From: Paenibacillus sp. FSL R5-0912
GTDB taxonomy: Bacteria; Bacillota; Bacilli; Paenibacillales; Paenibacillaceae
Direction of reading: 5' to 3'
NCBI RefSeq assembly: GCF_000758605.1
Contig: NZ_CP009282.1
Location: forward strand, 4,278,001-4,342,000
Length of the DNA stretch: 64,000 nt
Shown: piece after piece, positions 17,812 to 27,137 of the stretch
How the letters are laid out: each line of letters begins with the position of its first letter
Numbering within the stretch: the first letter of the stretch is position 1
Notes under the pieces: model-generated
Databases searched by the model: none
Seen by the model: only the letters and a program-made list of their open reading frames with translations
What the model was told of the DNA's origin: nothing
Position numbers and translations under genes: made by a program

Positions 17812-19096
17812 CGATTCCCTTCCTCTCTATAGAAGATTTGACTCTTCCGTTCTCTCCCCCGATGGTGTTTTGCTCCAGCTCCCCCCGGTAGCCGATCATT
17901 TTGTCCAGATCACGCCCCAGAAGCTTCCAGCCGGAGTTCTTTACCCTATCCCATTCTGCCGGTGAGAAGAACGATACCTCAGCGACAGTCTCCCCGGTGT
18001 CGAGCATAATGAATTTAAGCGATTTGTCCTGAACGGACTTGGTATCCACTGTGACATTCTTATGCCATTCCGGAGAAAAATTAATGGTAAACCGGTCCGA
18101 AGGATCATTATACAACTGAGTACTAAAGGTCAAGCCGTCTTTTCCGTCCCATTTGTAATAAGAATTGAAATAGGGTATAGTCTCAGGGTCGAAATACTCC
18201 CATCCCGAGGGAGGCTCCAGCATTCCGATCTCAATAATTCCATCCAGGTCAATATCCTCACTGACAATCTTCCGGTCCTTGAAGGTCCGTACATCCCCCG
18301 GAATGGCTACGCGCAGCTTGTTATTCTCCATAACAACAATTGTTGTATAGGCAGAGCGAGAATCCACAGCAGAGTCCAGAACTATACCTTCTTTGTTCTC
18401 CGCCACTTTTCCTGAGACAATATTGTAATAATTATCGAAATAGGGGTCCAGATTATCCAGTTCGTCAAGCACCTTGAAGCTGTCGTTATATTGGTAGGTA
18501 GTTATTGTGGCGAATTCATTGCGCTTGAAATACACGACTGTAATGTCGGCAACCCCGTCCTCGTTCAAATCATCCAGTATATATTTGGTGTAAGGCTTTG
18601 TCAGAATTTCTTCCAGCTCTCCGCCGGAATAACTGTAGACCACCATGCCCTTTTCTTCCCCGCGCGAATAGCCGGTAACAATATCAAGCTTCCCGTCACC
18701 CGTCACATCTCTAAGATCAACCGAATCCAGCATGGTTCCGTCCCCGTCAAAAACAAGCTTCTTGACCCAGGTGTCCTCATGCTTCTCCAGAATCATCCCG
18801 TGGATCACTACAGCTTCATTCTTCGTCTGGTAGAAGACAAGCGTCTCCATAATCCCATCCTTGTCCAGATCCTCGGTGAAAATAGAACTGTCATCATCAT
18901 TGGCCGGACGGATCAGCGTTGCATCGAGCGGCTTCAGCGAGGAATTAATCGCTGTCATCAGCGAAGCTTTGTCAGCGGACAGCTGCGGCACCTTCATCTG
19001 GGAAACAGGATCGCTGATGAAGGTACAGCCGGACATTACAAACAGGGACAAAGAGGCTGCTGTAAGCCTTCCGAGTAACCGTTTATTCAACTTCAT
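17804..19096 (-). CDS. VCBS/FG-GAP-like repeat lipoprotein
   Basis: A surface lipoprotein of 430 residues. The signal ends in VMSGC with the lipidated cysteine at about C24. The body carries repeated acidic loops of the FG-GAP/calcium-binding type: DLDKDGIMETLVFY, DVTGDGKLDIVTG, DLNEDGVADITVV and DIDLDGIIEIGML. These suggest a beta-propeller that may bind calcium. ATG 19096 has AAGGAG 6 bp upstream. It is followed by overlapping regulator and kinase genes, so it may act as an extracytoplasmic partner of that sensor. That link is inference. Confidence 0.85.
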   Translation of the reverse strand: MKLNKRLLGRLTAASLSLFVMSGCTFISDPVSQMKVPQLSADKASLMTAINSSLKPLDATLIRPANDDDSSIFTEDLDKDGIMETLVFYQTKNEAVVIHGMILEKHEDTWVKKLVFDGDGTMLDSVDLRDVTGDGKLDIVTGYSRGEEKGMVVYSYSGGELEEILTKPYTKYILDDLNEDGVADITVVYFKRNEFATITTYQYNDSFKVLDELDNLDPYFDNYYNIVSGKVAENKEGIVLDSAVDSRSAYTTIVVMENNKLRVAIPGDVRTFKDRKIVSEDIDLDGIIEIGMLEPPSGWEYFDPETIPYFNSYYKWDGKDGLTFSTQLYNDPSDRFTINFSPEWHKNVTVDTKSVQDKSLKFIMLDTGETVAEVSFFSPAEWDRVKNSGWKLLGRDLDKMIGYRGELEQNTIGGENGRVKSSIERKGIDE

Positions 19097-19126
19097 CACT
19101 CTCTCCTTATTGCACGCCTTGCCGCT

Positions 19127-19852
19127 TCACAGATGCAGCCGCTCCTGTGAGGTCAGCCGGCGCCCCTTCACATCATGTTTGATTCTTCCGTCTTCCAGTA
19201 CCCATAACCGGCTGGCGAAACGCTCCGCCAGTTCAATCGGCAGTACGGTAATCACGGTTAGTCCAGTTTCCTTGCACAGCTTACGGAGCGTTTCAAGCAC
19301 ATTCTCCGCAGTCTTGGGGTCCAGACCGGTAACAGGTTCATCGGCAAGTATAACCTTAGCACCGTGAACCAATGCGCGGGCGATGGCCACACGCTGACGT
19401 TCACCGCCGCTGAGGTGGCTCGTCTTCATCTTTGCTTTGTCCAGCAGACCCAGCAGATCAAGCTGGTCCATCGCCCCCATATAATCATCAGAGCGGACCA
19501 TTCCTGTAGCCATCCGCCACAGAGGTGTCTGTGAGGCTTGTCCGATCAGCACGTTCTTCAGTGCCGTACGGTTCGGATTCAGCTCCGCATTCTGCTCCAG
19601 ATAGGCCCATTCGCGGCGGATTTTGCGTTTGCCGGCAAAAGGGCTCTTCATGATGTCCTTGCCGTCTACCCGGAAATTCCCTCTATCCCATTTCTCGCGC
19701 AGCGCCAGGCATTTCAGAAGTGTCGATTTCCCGCTTCCGCTGGCTCCCAGAATAACCACAAATTCACCCGGTTCTAATTGAAATCCGATATCCTGCAGAA
19801 CCGGTGCTTTATCTTCCCCGACCGCTTTGGCCAAATGTTCAACTGTAATCAT
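19127..19852 (-). CDS. ABC transporter ATP-binding protein, PhnC-like, no cognate permease
   Basis: 241 residues. Walker A is GASGSGKST, the signature is LSGGERQRVAIARAL and Walker B is ILADEPVTGLDP. The overall pattern is like PhnC-type ATPases (phosphonate import). The switch-histidine position is unusual: the family normally has a histidine after the last strand, and here the segment reads VITVLPIELAERF with proline. No permease or binding-protein gene lies nearby; the neighbours are an MFS gene and the lipoprotein gene 27 bp downstream. It may regulate or partner something else, or serve a distant permease. Confidence 0.85.
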   Translation of the reverse strand: MITVEHLAKAVGEDKAPVLQDIGFQLEPGEFVVILGASGSGKSTLLKCLALREKWDRGNFRVDGKDIMKSPFAGKRKIRREWAYLEQNAELNPNRTALKNVLIGQASQTPLWRMATGMVRSDDYMGAMDQLDLLGLLDKAKMKTSHLSGGERQRVAIARALVHGAKVILADEPVTGLDPKTAENVLETLRKLCKETGLTVITVLPIELAERFASRLWVLEDGRIKHDVKGRRLTSQERLHL

Positions 19853-19941
19853 AGTTCAGCCTCTCCTGTCTTCAACTCTACTCTATAGTGTACTCTGAAA
19901 GCGGGATCAAATTCCATGCGAGCATTCGTTCTTATCTTACC

Positions 19942-21120
19942 TCAAATGTTCTTCCGTGGCGAGAATAATAAGCCTGTCAGTCCGAACAGAATATATAAAC
20001 CACCCATTACTGCAAATACACTGCCACCCCAGCCGAATTGCAGGAGCAACCCGCCTACACCAGGCCCGGCAATACTTCCGAGGCTATAATGGAAGGAAGA
20101 CACAACATTCGCCGCCGGAAGCAGATGGCGCGGCAGGATATCTGCGGCATAGCTTAGGCCAAGCGAGAAGAAGGAGCCCACCAGGCCTCCGGCAATCATC
20201 AGGAGCAGCAGATTCAGCAGAAAATGCTCTCCGGCCAGAGGAAGCAGGGTGAAGGCAAGGCCTCCGCCAACTCCTGAAGCAATTAGGATGGCTCTGCGGC
20301 CATAGCGGTCGCTCCATATGCCAAGCGGCAACTGCAGCAGCAGGCCGCCAATGCCGGCAAACGGCAATAGCGTCGCAATCTGATCCGTACTGAAGCCGAT
20401 CCGCAATCCGTATACAGGAAAGTTACTGTTCAGGCTCGCTTCCATATATCCGTACAGCAGTGCCGGGATCAGAGCGTACCAGGCCAGCCTGTAGCTTCGT
20501 CCGAACCGTCTGGCCTGCCCTTCACTATGATCTATCGGGTGCGGATGTGAATCCGGCAGTTTGACCGCAACGAGCAGCAGTACAAGGACAAACAGTCCGG
20601 CGGTAATCAGAAACGGCGCGGACGGGCCGAAGCGCAGCAGGATGATGCCCAGCGGTCCCAGGCTGAAGCCCAGACCGTAGGACATTCCATACAGGGACAG
20701 ATTGCGTCCGCGGTGCTCAGCGGGTGACATCAGCAGCACCCATAGCTGAGCGGCGTAGTTAATGGCTGAATCGCCTATGCCTACCAGCAGACGGAGTACG
20801 AACCACACCTTGACCCCGGGAAGCAGCGGGAACAGGAGCAGAGTCACCAGCACGAGACTGAGGCCTGCGGCAATGAGCTTCTTGAAGCCGATTGCGCCAA
20901 GTACCCGCTCTGCAATCAGGGTCATTGCGAAAGACCCTACGTATAGAGCTGCGGCATTTAATCCGTTCAGTGAGGAGGATACACCCTTTTGCTCCAGCAG
21001 AATGGATAATACAGGCAGCAGCATCCCCTGACTTAGTCCTGCCAATATAATTACGGTAATCAGAATCATATAATTCATTTTGCTGCTGTGCTCAAGCGAT
21101 ATAGATTTGGAATCTGACAC
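19942..21120 (-). CDS. Major facilitator superfamily transporter
   Basis: 392 residues with about 12 hydrophobic segments in two six-helix halves. The loop WSDRYGRRAIL between helices is typical of drug-type MFS proteins; the first half carries LRLLVGIGDS. The start is GTG 21120 with AGGAGG 9 bp upstream. It is divergent from an ArsR-type regulator gene, an arrangement often seen for regulated efflux pumps. No substrate can be named. It heads the minus-strand chain towards the ABC ATPase (89 bp gap), but cotranscription is unproven. Confidence 0.9.
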   Translation of the reverse strand: MSDSKSISLEHSSKMNYMILITVIILAGLSQGMLLPVLSILLEQKGVSSSLNGLNAAALYVGSFAMTLIAERVLGAIGFKKLIAAGLSLVLVTLLLFPLLPGVKVWFVLRLLVGIGDSAINYAAQLWVLLMSPAEHRGRNLSLYGMSYGLGFSLGPLGIILLRFGPSAPFLITAGLFVLVLLLVAVKLPDSHPHPIDHSEGQARRFGRSYRLAWYALIPALLYGYMEASLNSNFPVYGLRIGFSTDQIATLLPFAGIGGLLLQLPLGIWSDRYGRRAILIASGVGGGLAFTLLPLAGEHFLLNLLLLMIAGGLVGSFFSLGLSYAADILPRHLLPAANVVSSFHYSLGSIAGPGVGGLLLQFGWGGSVFAVMGGLYILFGLTGLLFSPRKNI

Positions 21121-21200
21121 GAATAAATCCTCCTATGTAATTCAGCGGTGATCAAAACTGCCGTCAGAGCGGCAAACACCGAACATTATAGTGGACAACC

Positions 21201-21223
21201 CTCTTCAAAACAAGAGATAATAT
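21201..21223 (+). promoter_or_regulatory. Candidate operator and -10 of the ArsR-type gene
   Basis: CTCTT-N6-AAGAG (21201-21216) sits immediately before TAATAT (21218-21223) in the divergent MFS/regulator gap. Its placement fits an autoregulatory site, but the repeat is short. Confidence 0.35.
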
Positions 21224-21260
21224 ATAGAAGTGACGGATTTTCTGGAGGTGACCCGGCTTA

Positions 21261-22178
21261 ATGAAATATGAACTCGAAATTGATGTTTCACCCGTATATG
21301 AACTGCTGGACAGTTTTATGCTATATGTGACGAAGAAATGGATTTCCAATCTGGAGATCGGCACCGATTGGGTTCGGGATGTGGACGGCCGGTTCCCGCC
21401 TATGCAGCTGGCTGCGCTGAAGCAGGCTGCCGAATGGCCTTTTGACGACTATGATGTGCTCTATGCCTGGGCTTACAGCCGGGGGGAAGCTTCCAAAGTA
21501 CTGCAGTTCCTGGATGAGCTTGAAGCCTCTACCGTTGAAGATTGCCTGGTGCGGACCGCCCCCTTCTTCCACAACTTCACTCTTGAAGAATGTGCCCGGA
21601 TCAAGAACGGCTATACTCCGCTGCTGCGGATGTGGTATGAGCATTATTTCCGTCATGTGGAACACACGATCCTGCCGCTCCTGATTGAAGACGCATCCGA
21701 GAAAAAAATGCTTGAGAGCAAAATGGACATGGTACCGCTGATCGAATATGCCTCGGGCGGCGTTGTTATTGAAGATATTCCTGAGCTGAAGACCATTGTC
21801 CTGCTTCCTACGGTACATAACCGGCCGATCAATACTTATTGCTTCTATAAGAACCTGATGCTTGTACAATATCCGGTCGATGTACCCTCCGAGAATGAAG
21901 AGGAGCCGCCTACCGTGCTGCTTAGGTTAACCCAGGCCCTCTCCGACCCGACCCGGCTTAGACTGCTCCGCTTTGTGGCGGGTGAGCCCAAGACCCTTTG
22001 GGAAATGCAATCCGAGCTGAACCAGTCGCGGGAGATGCTGATGCATCATCTGCTCAGTCTGCGGGTCGCCGGACTGCTGCGCGTACATCTGCGCGGTGAA
22101 GGCACTGAACGCTACAGCATACGGCCGGATGGCGCAGCTGAACTTCAGATGTTTCTGGAGTCCTATATTCGTATATAA
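21261..22178 (+). CDS. ArsR-type winged-helix regulator with long N-terminal domain
   Basis: 305 residues. The C-terminal part (about 222-300) is an ArsR-like winged helix: LTQALSDPTRLRLLRFVAG, then recognition-helix region QSREMLMHHLLSLRVAGLL and a basic wing. The first 200 residues are an uncharacterised helical region of the kind found in DUF5937-type regulators, and no metal-binding cysteine set is seen. TGGAGGTGA precedes the ATG. It is divergent from the MFS gene, which is its likely target. Confidence 0.85.
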   Translation: MKYELEIDVSPVYELLDSFMLYVTKKWISNLEIGTDWVRDVDGRFPPMQLAALKQAAEWPFDDYDVLYAWAYSRGEASKVLQFLDELEASTVEDCLVRTAPFFHNFTLEECARIKNGYTPLLRMWYEHYFRHVEHTILPLLIEDASEKKMLESKMDMVPLIEYASGGVVIEDIPELKTIVLLPTVHNRPINTYCFYKNLMLVQYPVDVPSENEEEPPTVLLRLTQALSDPTRLRLLRFVAGEPKTLWEMQSELNQSREMLMHHLLSLRVAGLLRVHLRGEGTERYSIRPDGAAELQMFLESYIRI

Positions 22179-22308
22179 TAATTGTACATTTACAGCAGAG
22201 GCGTAGTTACTTACACCTTACACAACCAAGCGGATGCTTCCGGAGCAGATTTTGTTCGAAGCGCACATCATAGAAGGATTCCTCACAAAACATTTAGGAG
22301 TGAGCAGT

Positions 22309-23061
22309 ATGAAATATTTGACACAACAAGTAATCTTCGATCTGGACGACACCCTGGTGCACTGCAACAAATATTTCGACCTCATTCTAGGCCGGTATTT
22401 CGAGCTTATGTCGGACTGGTTCAGTGATTACGGACCGACCATGAGCGAGTTCCGCACCAAGCAGGTAGAAATCGACGTAGAAACAGTCAGCACCAGCGGA
22501 CTGGCCAGCGATAATTTCCCGAAATCTCTGATTGCCACATACCGTTATTTCGCCGCCAAATTTAACCGCAAAACCGATCCGTTCGAGGAGCAGCAGCTGA
22601 TGAAGCTCGGCCTGAGCGTATATGATCAGGAGGTTGAAGCCTACCCGGGTATGGTGGAAACCCTCGATACCTTGAAGCAGGATGGTCATTCCCTATACCT
22701 CTACACTGGCGGAGATGATACCATTCAGCAGCGCAAAATCGCCCAAATGAAGCTGGATGCCTACTTCGATGACCGGATCTACATTCGCCAGCACAAGAAT
22801 GTGGAGGCGCTTGAGAATATCCTGACTACTTACAATTTCGACCGCAACATAACCTGGATGATCGGCAACTCCCTGCGGACGGACGTGCTTCCCGCGCTGA
22901 CTGCCGGCATCAACAGCATCTATCTGAAGCAGCAGAATGAGTGGCTCTACAACCTGATTGAGCTTCAGCGTGAAATGCAGCAGTCGGTCATGACCATTTC
23001 AGCAATTCATGAGGTACCGCCGGTGATCCGTTCAGCTGCCCTGCGCAAGCATCACGGCTAA
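22309..23061 (+). CDS. HAD superfamily hydrolase
   Basis: 250 residues. Motif I is VIFDLDDTLVH (nucleophile D11, acid D13), motif II is LYLYTGGDD, and the last motif is ITWMIGNSLRTDVLPAL, giving GNS..TD rather than the common GDS..D. A helical cap lies between (about 20-120). AGGAGTGA is 6 bp before ATG 22309; frames upstream of it are open but lack a start signal. It is probably a small-molecule phosphatase, with unknown substrate. Confidence 0.88.
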   Translation: MKYLTQQVIFDLDDTLVHCNKYFDLILGRYFELMSDWFSDYGPTMSEFRTKQVEIDVETVSTSGLASDNFPKSLIATYRYFAAKFNRKTDPFEEQQLMKLGLSVYDQEVEAYPGMVETLDTLKQDGHSLYLYTGGDDTIQQRKIAQMKLDAYFDDRIYIRQHKNVEALENILTTYNFDRNITWMIGNSLRTDVLPALTAGINSIYLKQQNEWLYNLIELQREMQQSVMTISAIHEVPPVIRSAALRKHHG

Positions 23062-23146
23062 CTCCTGTTACAAATGACATATGCAGCCTGCTGCGGGTAT
23101 GATTATACTATTTGAGTAGATTTTCATCCCGCGCAGGAGGTAGGCA

Positions 23147-23899
23147 ATGAACAAACCTATGAAATCTAAGAAATCTAAGAATCCCAAGAATTCCACGGGT
23201 AACAAACGTCTGCTCCCCATGTTGCTTGCAATCATTGTCGTTCTTCTGGTGGTTGTCCTGTTCTTCATCACTACAGGCAGCAAGTCATCCGGTTCAGCCG
23301 AACTCGAGGGCCTGCCCAATTACACAGATGTGAAGGGAACAATCGTTGTTGACGGGCTGAAATATGAGAAACAGCCTCATCTGGGCAAGGAAGATGCTAA
23401 GGTGAAGGTCATTGAGTTTGCCGATTTCAAATGTCCAGCCTGCAAAAAATGGACCGCCACCTATCTGGATACGTTCATCAAGGATTACGTGGATACCGGA
23501 AAAGTACAGTTCTACTTCATGAACTTTGCCTTTATTGACCGGGACTCTTATCTTGCCGCCAGTGCAGGTGAAGCCATATACAAGCAGAGCAACGAGAAGT
23601 TCTGGGAATATGTCCACAAGCTCTATGCCAATCAGGGGGATGAGAGCAAGATCTGGGCTACGCAGAAGTTCATCCTGAAATTCGTTAAGGATAACATCGA
23701 AGGCATCGATTACGGACAGTTCGAGCAGGACGTCAAGAACCATACGTATATGTTCGATGTAAAAGAAGACTTCAAGATCGCCGGCGCTTACGGTGTAAAC
23801 GGCACGCCTAAGTTCATGGTGAACGGCGTTCTGCTGCCGGACTCCTCTTATGAAGGCTTAAGCGCTGCAATTGACAGCGCACTGCAAGAAGCTAAGTAA
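23147..23899 (+). CDS. Membrane-anchored DsbA/BdbD-like thiol-disulfide oxidoreductase
   Basis: 250 residues. A lysine-rich cytoplasmic tail and one membrane segment (about 22-42) anchor a thioredoxin-fold domain outside the cell. The active site is CPAC (C96-C99) in FADFKCPACKKW, and the cis-proline loop is NGTPKFMV. The usual DsbA helical insert lies between. AGGAGG precedes the ATG. It likely forms or reshuffles disulfides in exported proteins. No DsbB/BdbC partner gene is next to it. Confidence 0.9.
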   Translation: MNKPMKSKKSKNPKNSTGNKRLLPMLLAIIVVLLVVVLFFITTGSKSSGSAELEGLPNYTDVKGTIVVDGLKYEKQPHLGKEDAKVKVIEFADFKCPACKKWTATYLDTFIKDYVDTGKVQFYFMNFAFIDRDSYLAASAGEAIYKQSNEKFWEYVHKLYANQGDESKIWATQKFILKFVKDNIEGIDYGQFEQDVKNHTYMFDVKEDFKIAGAYGVNGTPKFMVNGVLLPDSSYEGLSAAIDSALQEAK

Positions 23900-23922
23900 C
23901 TTCACAACCTGTAAAAGCATAT

Positions 23923-23966
23923 AAAAAAGCGCCCCGGCCGGGAAAAACTGGCCGGGGCGCTTTTTT
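23923..23966. terminator. Strong bidirectional terminator
   Basis: A perfect 17 bp stem (23923-23939 with 23950-23966) includes A-run and T-run ends, so it serves both the DsbA-like gene and topB. Confidence 0.95.
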
Positions 23967-23976
23967 CATTTATGAA

Positions 23977-26244
23977 TTATTCCACAGCCAGCTGTCCTGT
24001 ATCCATGTTCGTCAGCACCAGCTTGCCTTCCAGCGGAGAGCCGTCTTCTGCAGCCAGCTTCAGCTTGCCGGTCTTGCCCTTCTCAATCAATGCTTTCACC
24101 TGGGCGTCGGTGAGCGTGCGGCCGTGATTTTCTTTCCAGATCACGAATTTGCAGCCTTCCTTGTAATGGGAACAGCCGTAGCCCTTGCGGCCCATGAAGA
24201 TCATCCCGCCGCAGCCGGGACGCGGGCAACTGCCAATTACCTTCGGCCCGGTGTCCTCCGCTTTCGCGGCAGCCGGCTCGCTGCGTTTCCTTGCCGCAGT
24301 CGGTTTGTCGGCGGCTTTGCGGTCCGCAGCTTTGCGCGGCGTTGCTCCCGCACTGCGTCCTTTGGCTCCGGCATTCAGCGAAGGGGTTTCGCCTTCGAAG
24401 GAGGTTTTGGCTGCACGGGACTGCACCCGGACCTTGTCCACGATCATAGAGGCGAAACGTTTGACGTTCTCCATGAACTGGCCGTCCGCGGCTGTGCCGC
24501 GGGCGATTTCGTTCAGGCGGCGCTCCCACTGCCCGGTCATTTCCGGGGAGGTCAGCAGCTCAACACCCGCACCGCGGATCAGCTCAATCGCTGTCCGTCC
24601 CTTTTGGGTGATGGCGATTTTTTTACCCTGCATCTCCACGTAGCCGACATTCTTCAGCCGCTCAATGGTTGCTGCCCGTGTCGCCGGAGTGCCGAGCCCC
24701 GAATCCTTCATGGCATCGCGGAGCTCCTCATCCTCTATCTGCTTGCCTGCGCTTTCCATCGCCTTCAGCAAAGTCCCTTCCGTATAGTGCTTCGGCGGCT
24801 GGGTATCCTTCTCCTTAACGATGGCGTCACTGCAGACCACCTCATCCGTTGTTGAGATCGAGAACGGCTCGTTCACCTCAACCTCCTCGTCCTCCTCATC
24901 CTCCTTGCCTTGGCCCTTGGCCGGTTTGGACTTGTCCTTCTTCTGGTCTCCGTAAATCACCTTCCAGCCCAGGCTGAGCAGCTCCTTGACGGTGGTTTTG
25001 AACTTCTCATTCTCCACTTCGGTGATTACAGTATGCACCTTGTATTCAGCAGCCGGATAGAACTGGGAGAGGAGCCGGCGGACGATCAGGTCGTACAGCT
25101 TGGCCTCATCCGCACTCAGTCCGTTCGCCTTGCGGTTCGTCGGCAGAATGGCATGGTGATCCTCAACCTTGGACGGGTTACAGATAAACTTGTTGCCTTT
25201 ATGGACCAGGTTGCGGTTGGCACCCTTCACCCATTCATCGTACTGCGTACCTTGCAGCGCCGACAGCGTCTTGTGCATCTCCGGGATGTTCTGCTCCGTC
25301 ACGTAGTTGGAGTTGGTACGCGGATAGGATATCACTTTGTGCTTTTCATAGAGCGCCTGGGCAATATCCAGCGTTTTTTTGGCTGAAAATGCATATTTCC
25401 CGTTCGCCTCACGCTGCAGCAGCGTCAAATCATACAGCTTGTTCGGATATTCCTTGGTTTCCTTAACCTCATAGGATTCAATTCTGGCCGGTTTGCCCTT
25501 AACCTTGGCTGCAAGAGCCTCTGCCTTGGCGCCGTCAGTGAGCCGGTCCCCCTGCCACATTCCCTTATAGTTCAGTTCATTCTGGCTGAAATGCCCCTCC
25601 ACCTCAAAAAACTTCAGCGAGGAGAATGCCTCAATCGTCTTCTGCCGGTCATAGATCAGCGCAAGCACGGGGGTCTGCACCCGCCCTACAGACAGCAGCA
25701 CATTATGCTTCGTCGTAAACGCCCGCGAGCCGTTCATCCCGATCAGCCAGTCCGCCTCGCTGCGTGCCCTGGCCGCCTTGGTCAGATTCTCATATTCCGA
25801 GCCGTCCTTCAGCTCCTGGAACCCTTTGCGGATCGTTTCCGGTGTCAGGTCCGATATCCACAGCCGCTTGACCGGCTGGCTCAGCTCCAGATGGCGCTGG
25901 ATTAGCGAGAAAATATGCTGCCCTTCGCGCCCGGCATCGCAGGAATTGACCAGCAGGTCGCTGCGCTTCGCCAGCTCGCCAATCACCTTCAGCTGATCCA
26001 GCGTGCGCGCATTCGGCACCAGCTTGAACTGCTCCGGAATAATCGGCAGATCATTAATGTTCCATTTTTTATATTTGTTGTCGTATGCTTCAGGCTCCGC
26101 CAGGCCAATCAGATGCCCGATCGCCCAGGTGATAATATACTGCTCCCCTTCCAGATAGGAACGGTAATTTTTGGCCTTCGGTTCTATTGCGGCGGCGATA
26201 TTCCGCCCCATGTCCGGTTTTTCCGCAATAATGAGTGTCTTCAA
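23977..26244 (-). CDS. topB: DNA topoisomerase III
   Basis: Type IA topoisomerase that decatenates DNA through a transient 5'-phosphotyrosine. The TOPRIM domain begins with TLIIAEKPDMGR and includes NSCDAGREGQHIF. The catalytic tyrosine is Y307 in ISYPRTNSNYV. The basic linker (about 620-675) leads to a C-terminal zinc-ribbon-like module with GSCPRPGCGG and CSHYKEGCKF. I placed the start at TTG 26244, 9 bp after AAGGAG, giving the usual family N-terminus (M)KTLIIAEKP; ATG 26265 is the alternative. 755 residues. Confidence 0.95.
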   Translation of the reverse strand: MKTLIIAEKPDMGRNIAAAIEPKAKNYRSYLEGEQYIITWAIGHLIGLAEPEAYDNKYKKWNINDLPIIPEQFKLVPNARTLDQLKVIGELAKRSDLLVNSCDAGREGQHIFSLIQRHLELSQPVKRLWISDLTPETIRKGFQELKDGSEYENLTKAARARSEADWLIGMNGSRAFTTKHNVLLSVGRVQTPVLALIYDRQKTIEAFSSLKFFEVEGHFSQNELNYKGMWQGDRLTDGAKAEALAAKVKGKPARIESYEVKETKEYPNKLYDLTLLQREANGKYAFSAKKTLDIAQALYEKHKVISYPRTNSNYVTEQNIPEMHKTLSALQGTQYDEWVKGANRNLVHKGNKFICNPSKVEDHHAILPTNRKANGLSADEAKLYDLIVRRLLSQFYPAAEYKVHTVITEVENEKFKTTVKELLSLGWKVIYGDQKKDKSKPAKGQGKEDEEDEEVEVNEPFSISTTDEVVCSDAIVKEKDTQPPKHYTEGTLLKAMESAGKQIEDEELRDAMKDSGLGTPATRAATIERLKNVGYVEMQGKKIAITQKGRTAIELIRGAGVELLTSPEMTGQWERRLNEIARGTAADGQFMENVKRFASMIVDKVRVQSRAAKTSFEGETPSLNAGAKGRSAGATPRKAADRKAADKPTAARKRSEPAAAKAEDTGPKVIGSCPRPGCGGMIFMGRKGYGCSHYKEGCKFVIWKENHGRTLTDAQVKALIEKGKTGKLKLAAEDGSPLEGKLVLTNMDTGQLAVE

Positions 26245-26521
26245 AAATAATCGCTCCTTACCCATGGTTCTTCCAAAATACGTCCAGTAGTCTATTATAC
26301 CATTACTTCACCACTTTTTAACGTATTGACTTGAAGACTGAGTTCAGACCCGCGGTATTTGCGGTTATACCTCACAGGTTGAGTCCCAGTTCAATGAATA
26401 TTTTCACATCCCAATAGATACACCTAAATATGTCATTTCGCACTATTTATTTGCGATATATAATTCAGTTACATAAATTTAGCAAAACCTGCAGCCGATG
26501 CGGATCTTAACAGGTGAAATC

Positions 26522-27010
26522 ATGGCGTTTAAAAACATTTCAAGAAAATCTTATGTGGGATTTGGCGGATGGTTAGTGCTGTTTGCTGCTAGCTTATTCG
26601 TACAATTTATCAGACTTCTATTAAGTACCCTTGATAACTACTCTATTATCAAGTCTGACGAATTTAAACGAATCACCGATCCAGACAGTGAATATTATAA
26701 TTCATCCTTGTATCCGTCATTAATCGTTGATACCACCCTAAGTCTGGTCATCTGTATTATGATCATATTCATTATCTATTTTTGTGTAAGACATAGTATA
26801 TGGTTCAAAAAGTTATCTGTAATTTACATAATCAGCTCTTTCATCATTCAATGCTTAACTCTTTTTTGGCTGCTGGGTATTCATTTTTTGCCGGAGGAAT
26901 TCTATGAAGAAATAAATATATATCAGGGTGTTATATCTTCATTTGCTTATATGCTGATCTGGTTGCCTTACTTACTCATATCTAAAAGAGTGAAAAACAC
27001 ATTTGCGTAA
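26522..27010 (+). CDS. DUF2569-like integral membrane protein
   Basis: 162 residues with four predicted membrane segments. The N-terminal GFGGWLVLFAASLF resembles the GGWL motif that opens DUF2569 proteins, whose function is unknown. ATG 26522 has AGGTGA upstream. The gene is clearly more AT-rich than its neighbours, which hints at acquisition or relaxed selection. It stands alone between topB and proS. Confidence 0.7.
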   Translation: MAFKNISRKSYVGFGGWLVLFAASLFVQFIRLLLSTLDNYSIIKSDEFKRITDPDSEYYNSSLYPSLIVDTTLSLVICIMIIFIIYFCVRHSIWFKKLSVIYIISSFIIQCLTLFWLLGIHFLPEEFYEEINIYQGVISSFAYMLIWLPYLLISKRVKNTFA

Positions 27011-27075
27011 AAGACGCAGTTGTTGTTATTTGATAGCTACATAAAACGTACCAAACGCGGATGATCAAACGGAGC

Positions 27076-27114
27076 AGGCCGATTAGCTTCCATTGAAACC
27101 TTAATCGGCCTTTG
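27076..27114 (+). terminator. Weak terminator-like hairpin
   Basis: A 10 bp stem (AGGCCGATTA with TAATCGGCCT) is followed by only a short T-run on the plus strand. It lies between convergent genes. Confidence 0.5.
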
Positions 27115-27137
27115 TACCATGTGCAGTTCCATAAACC

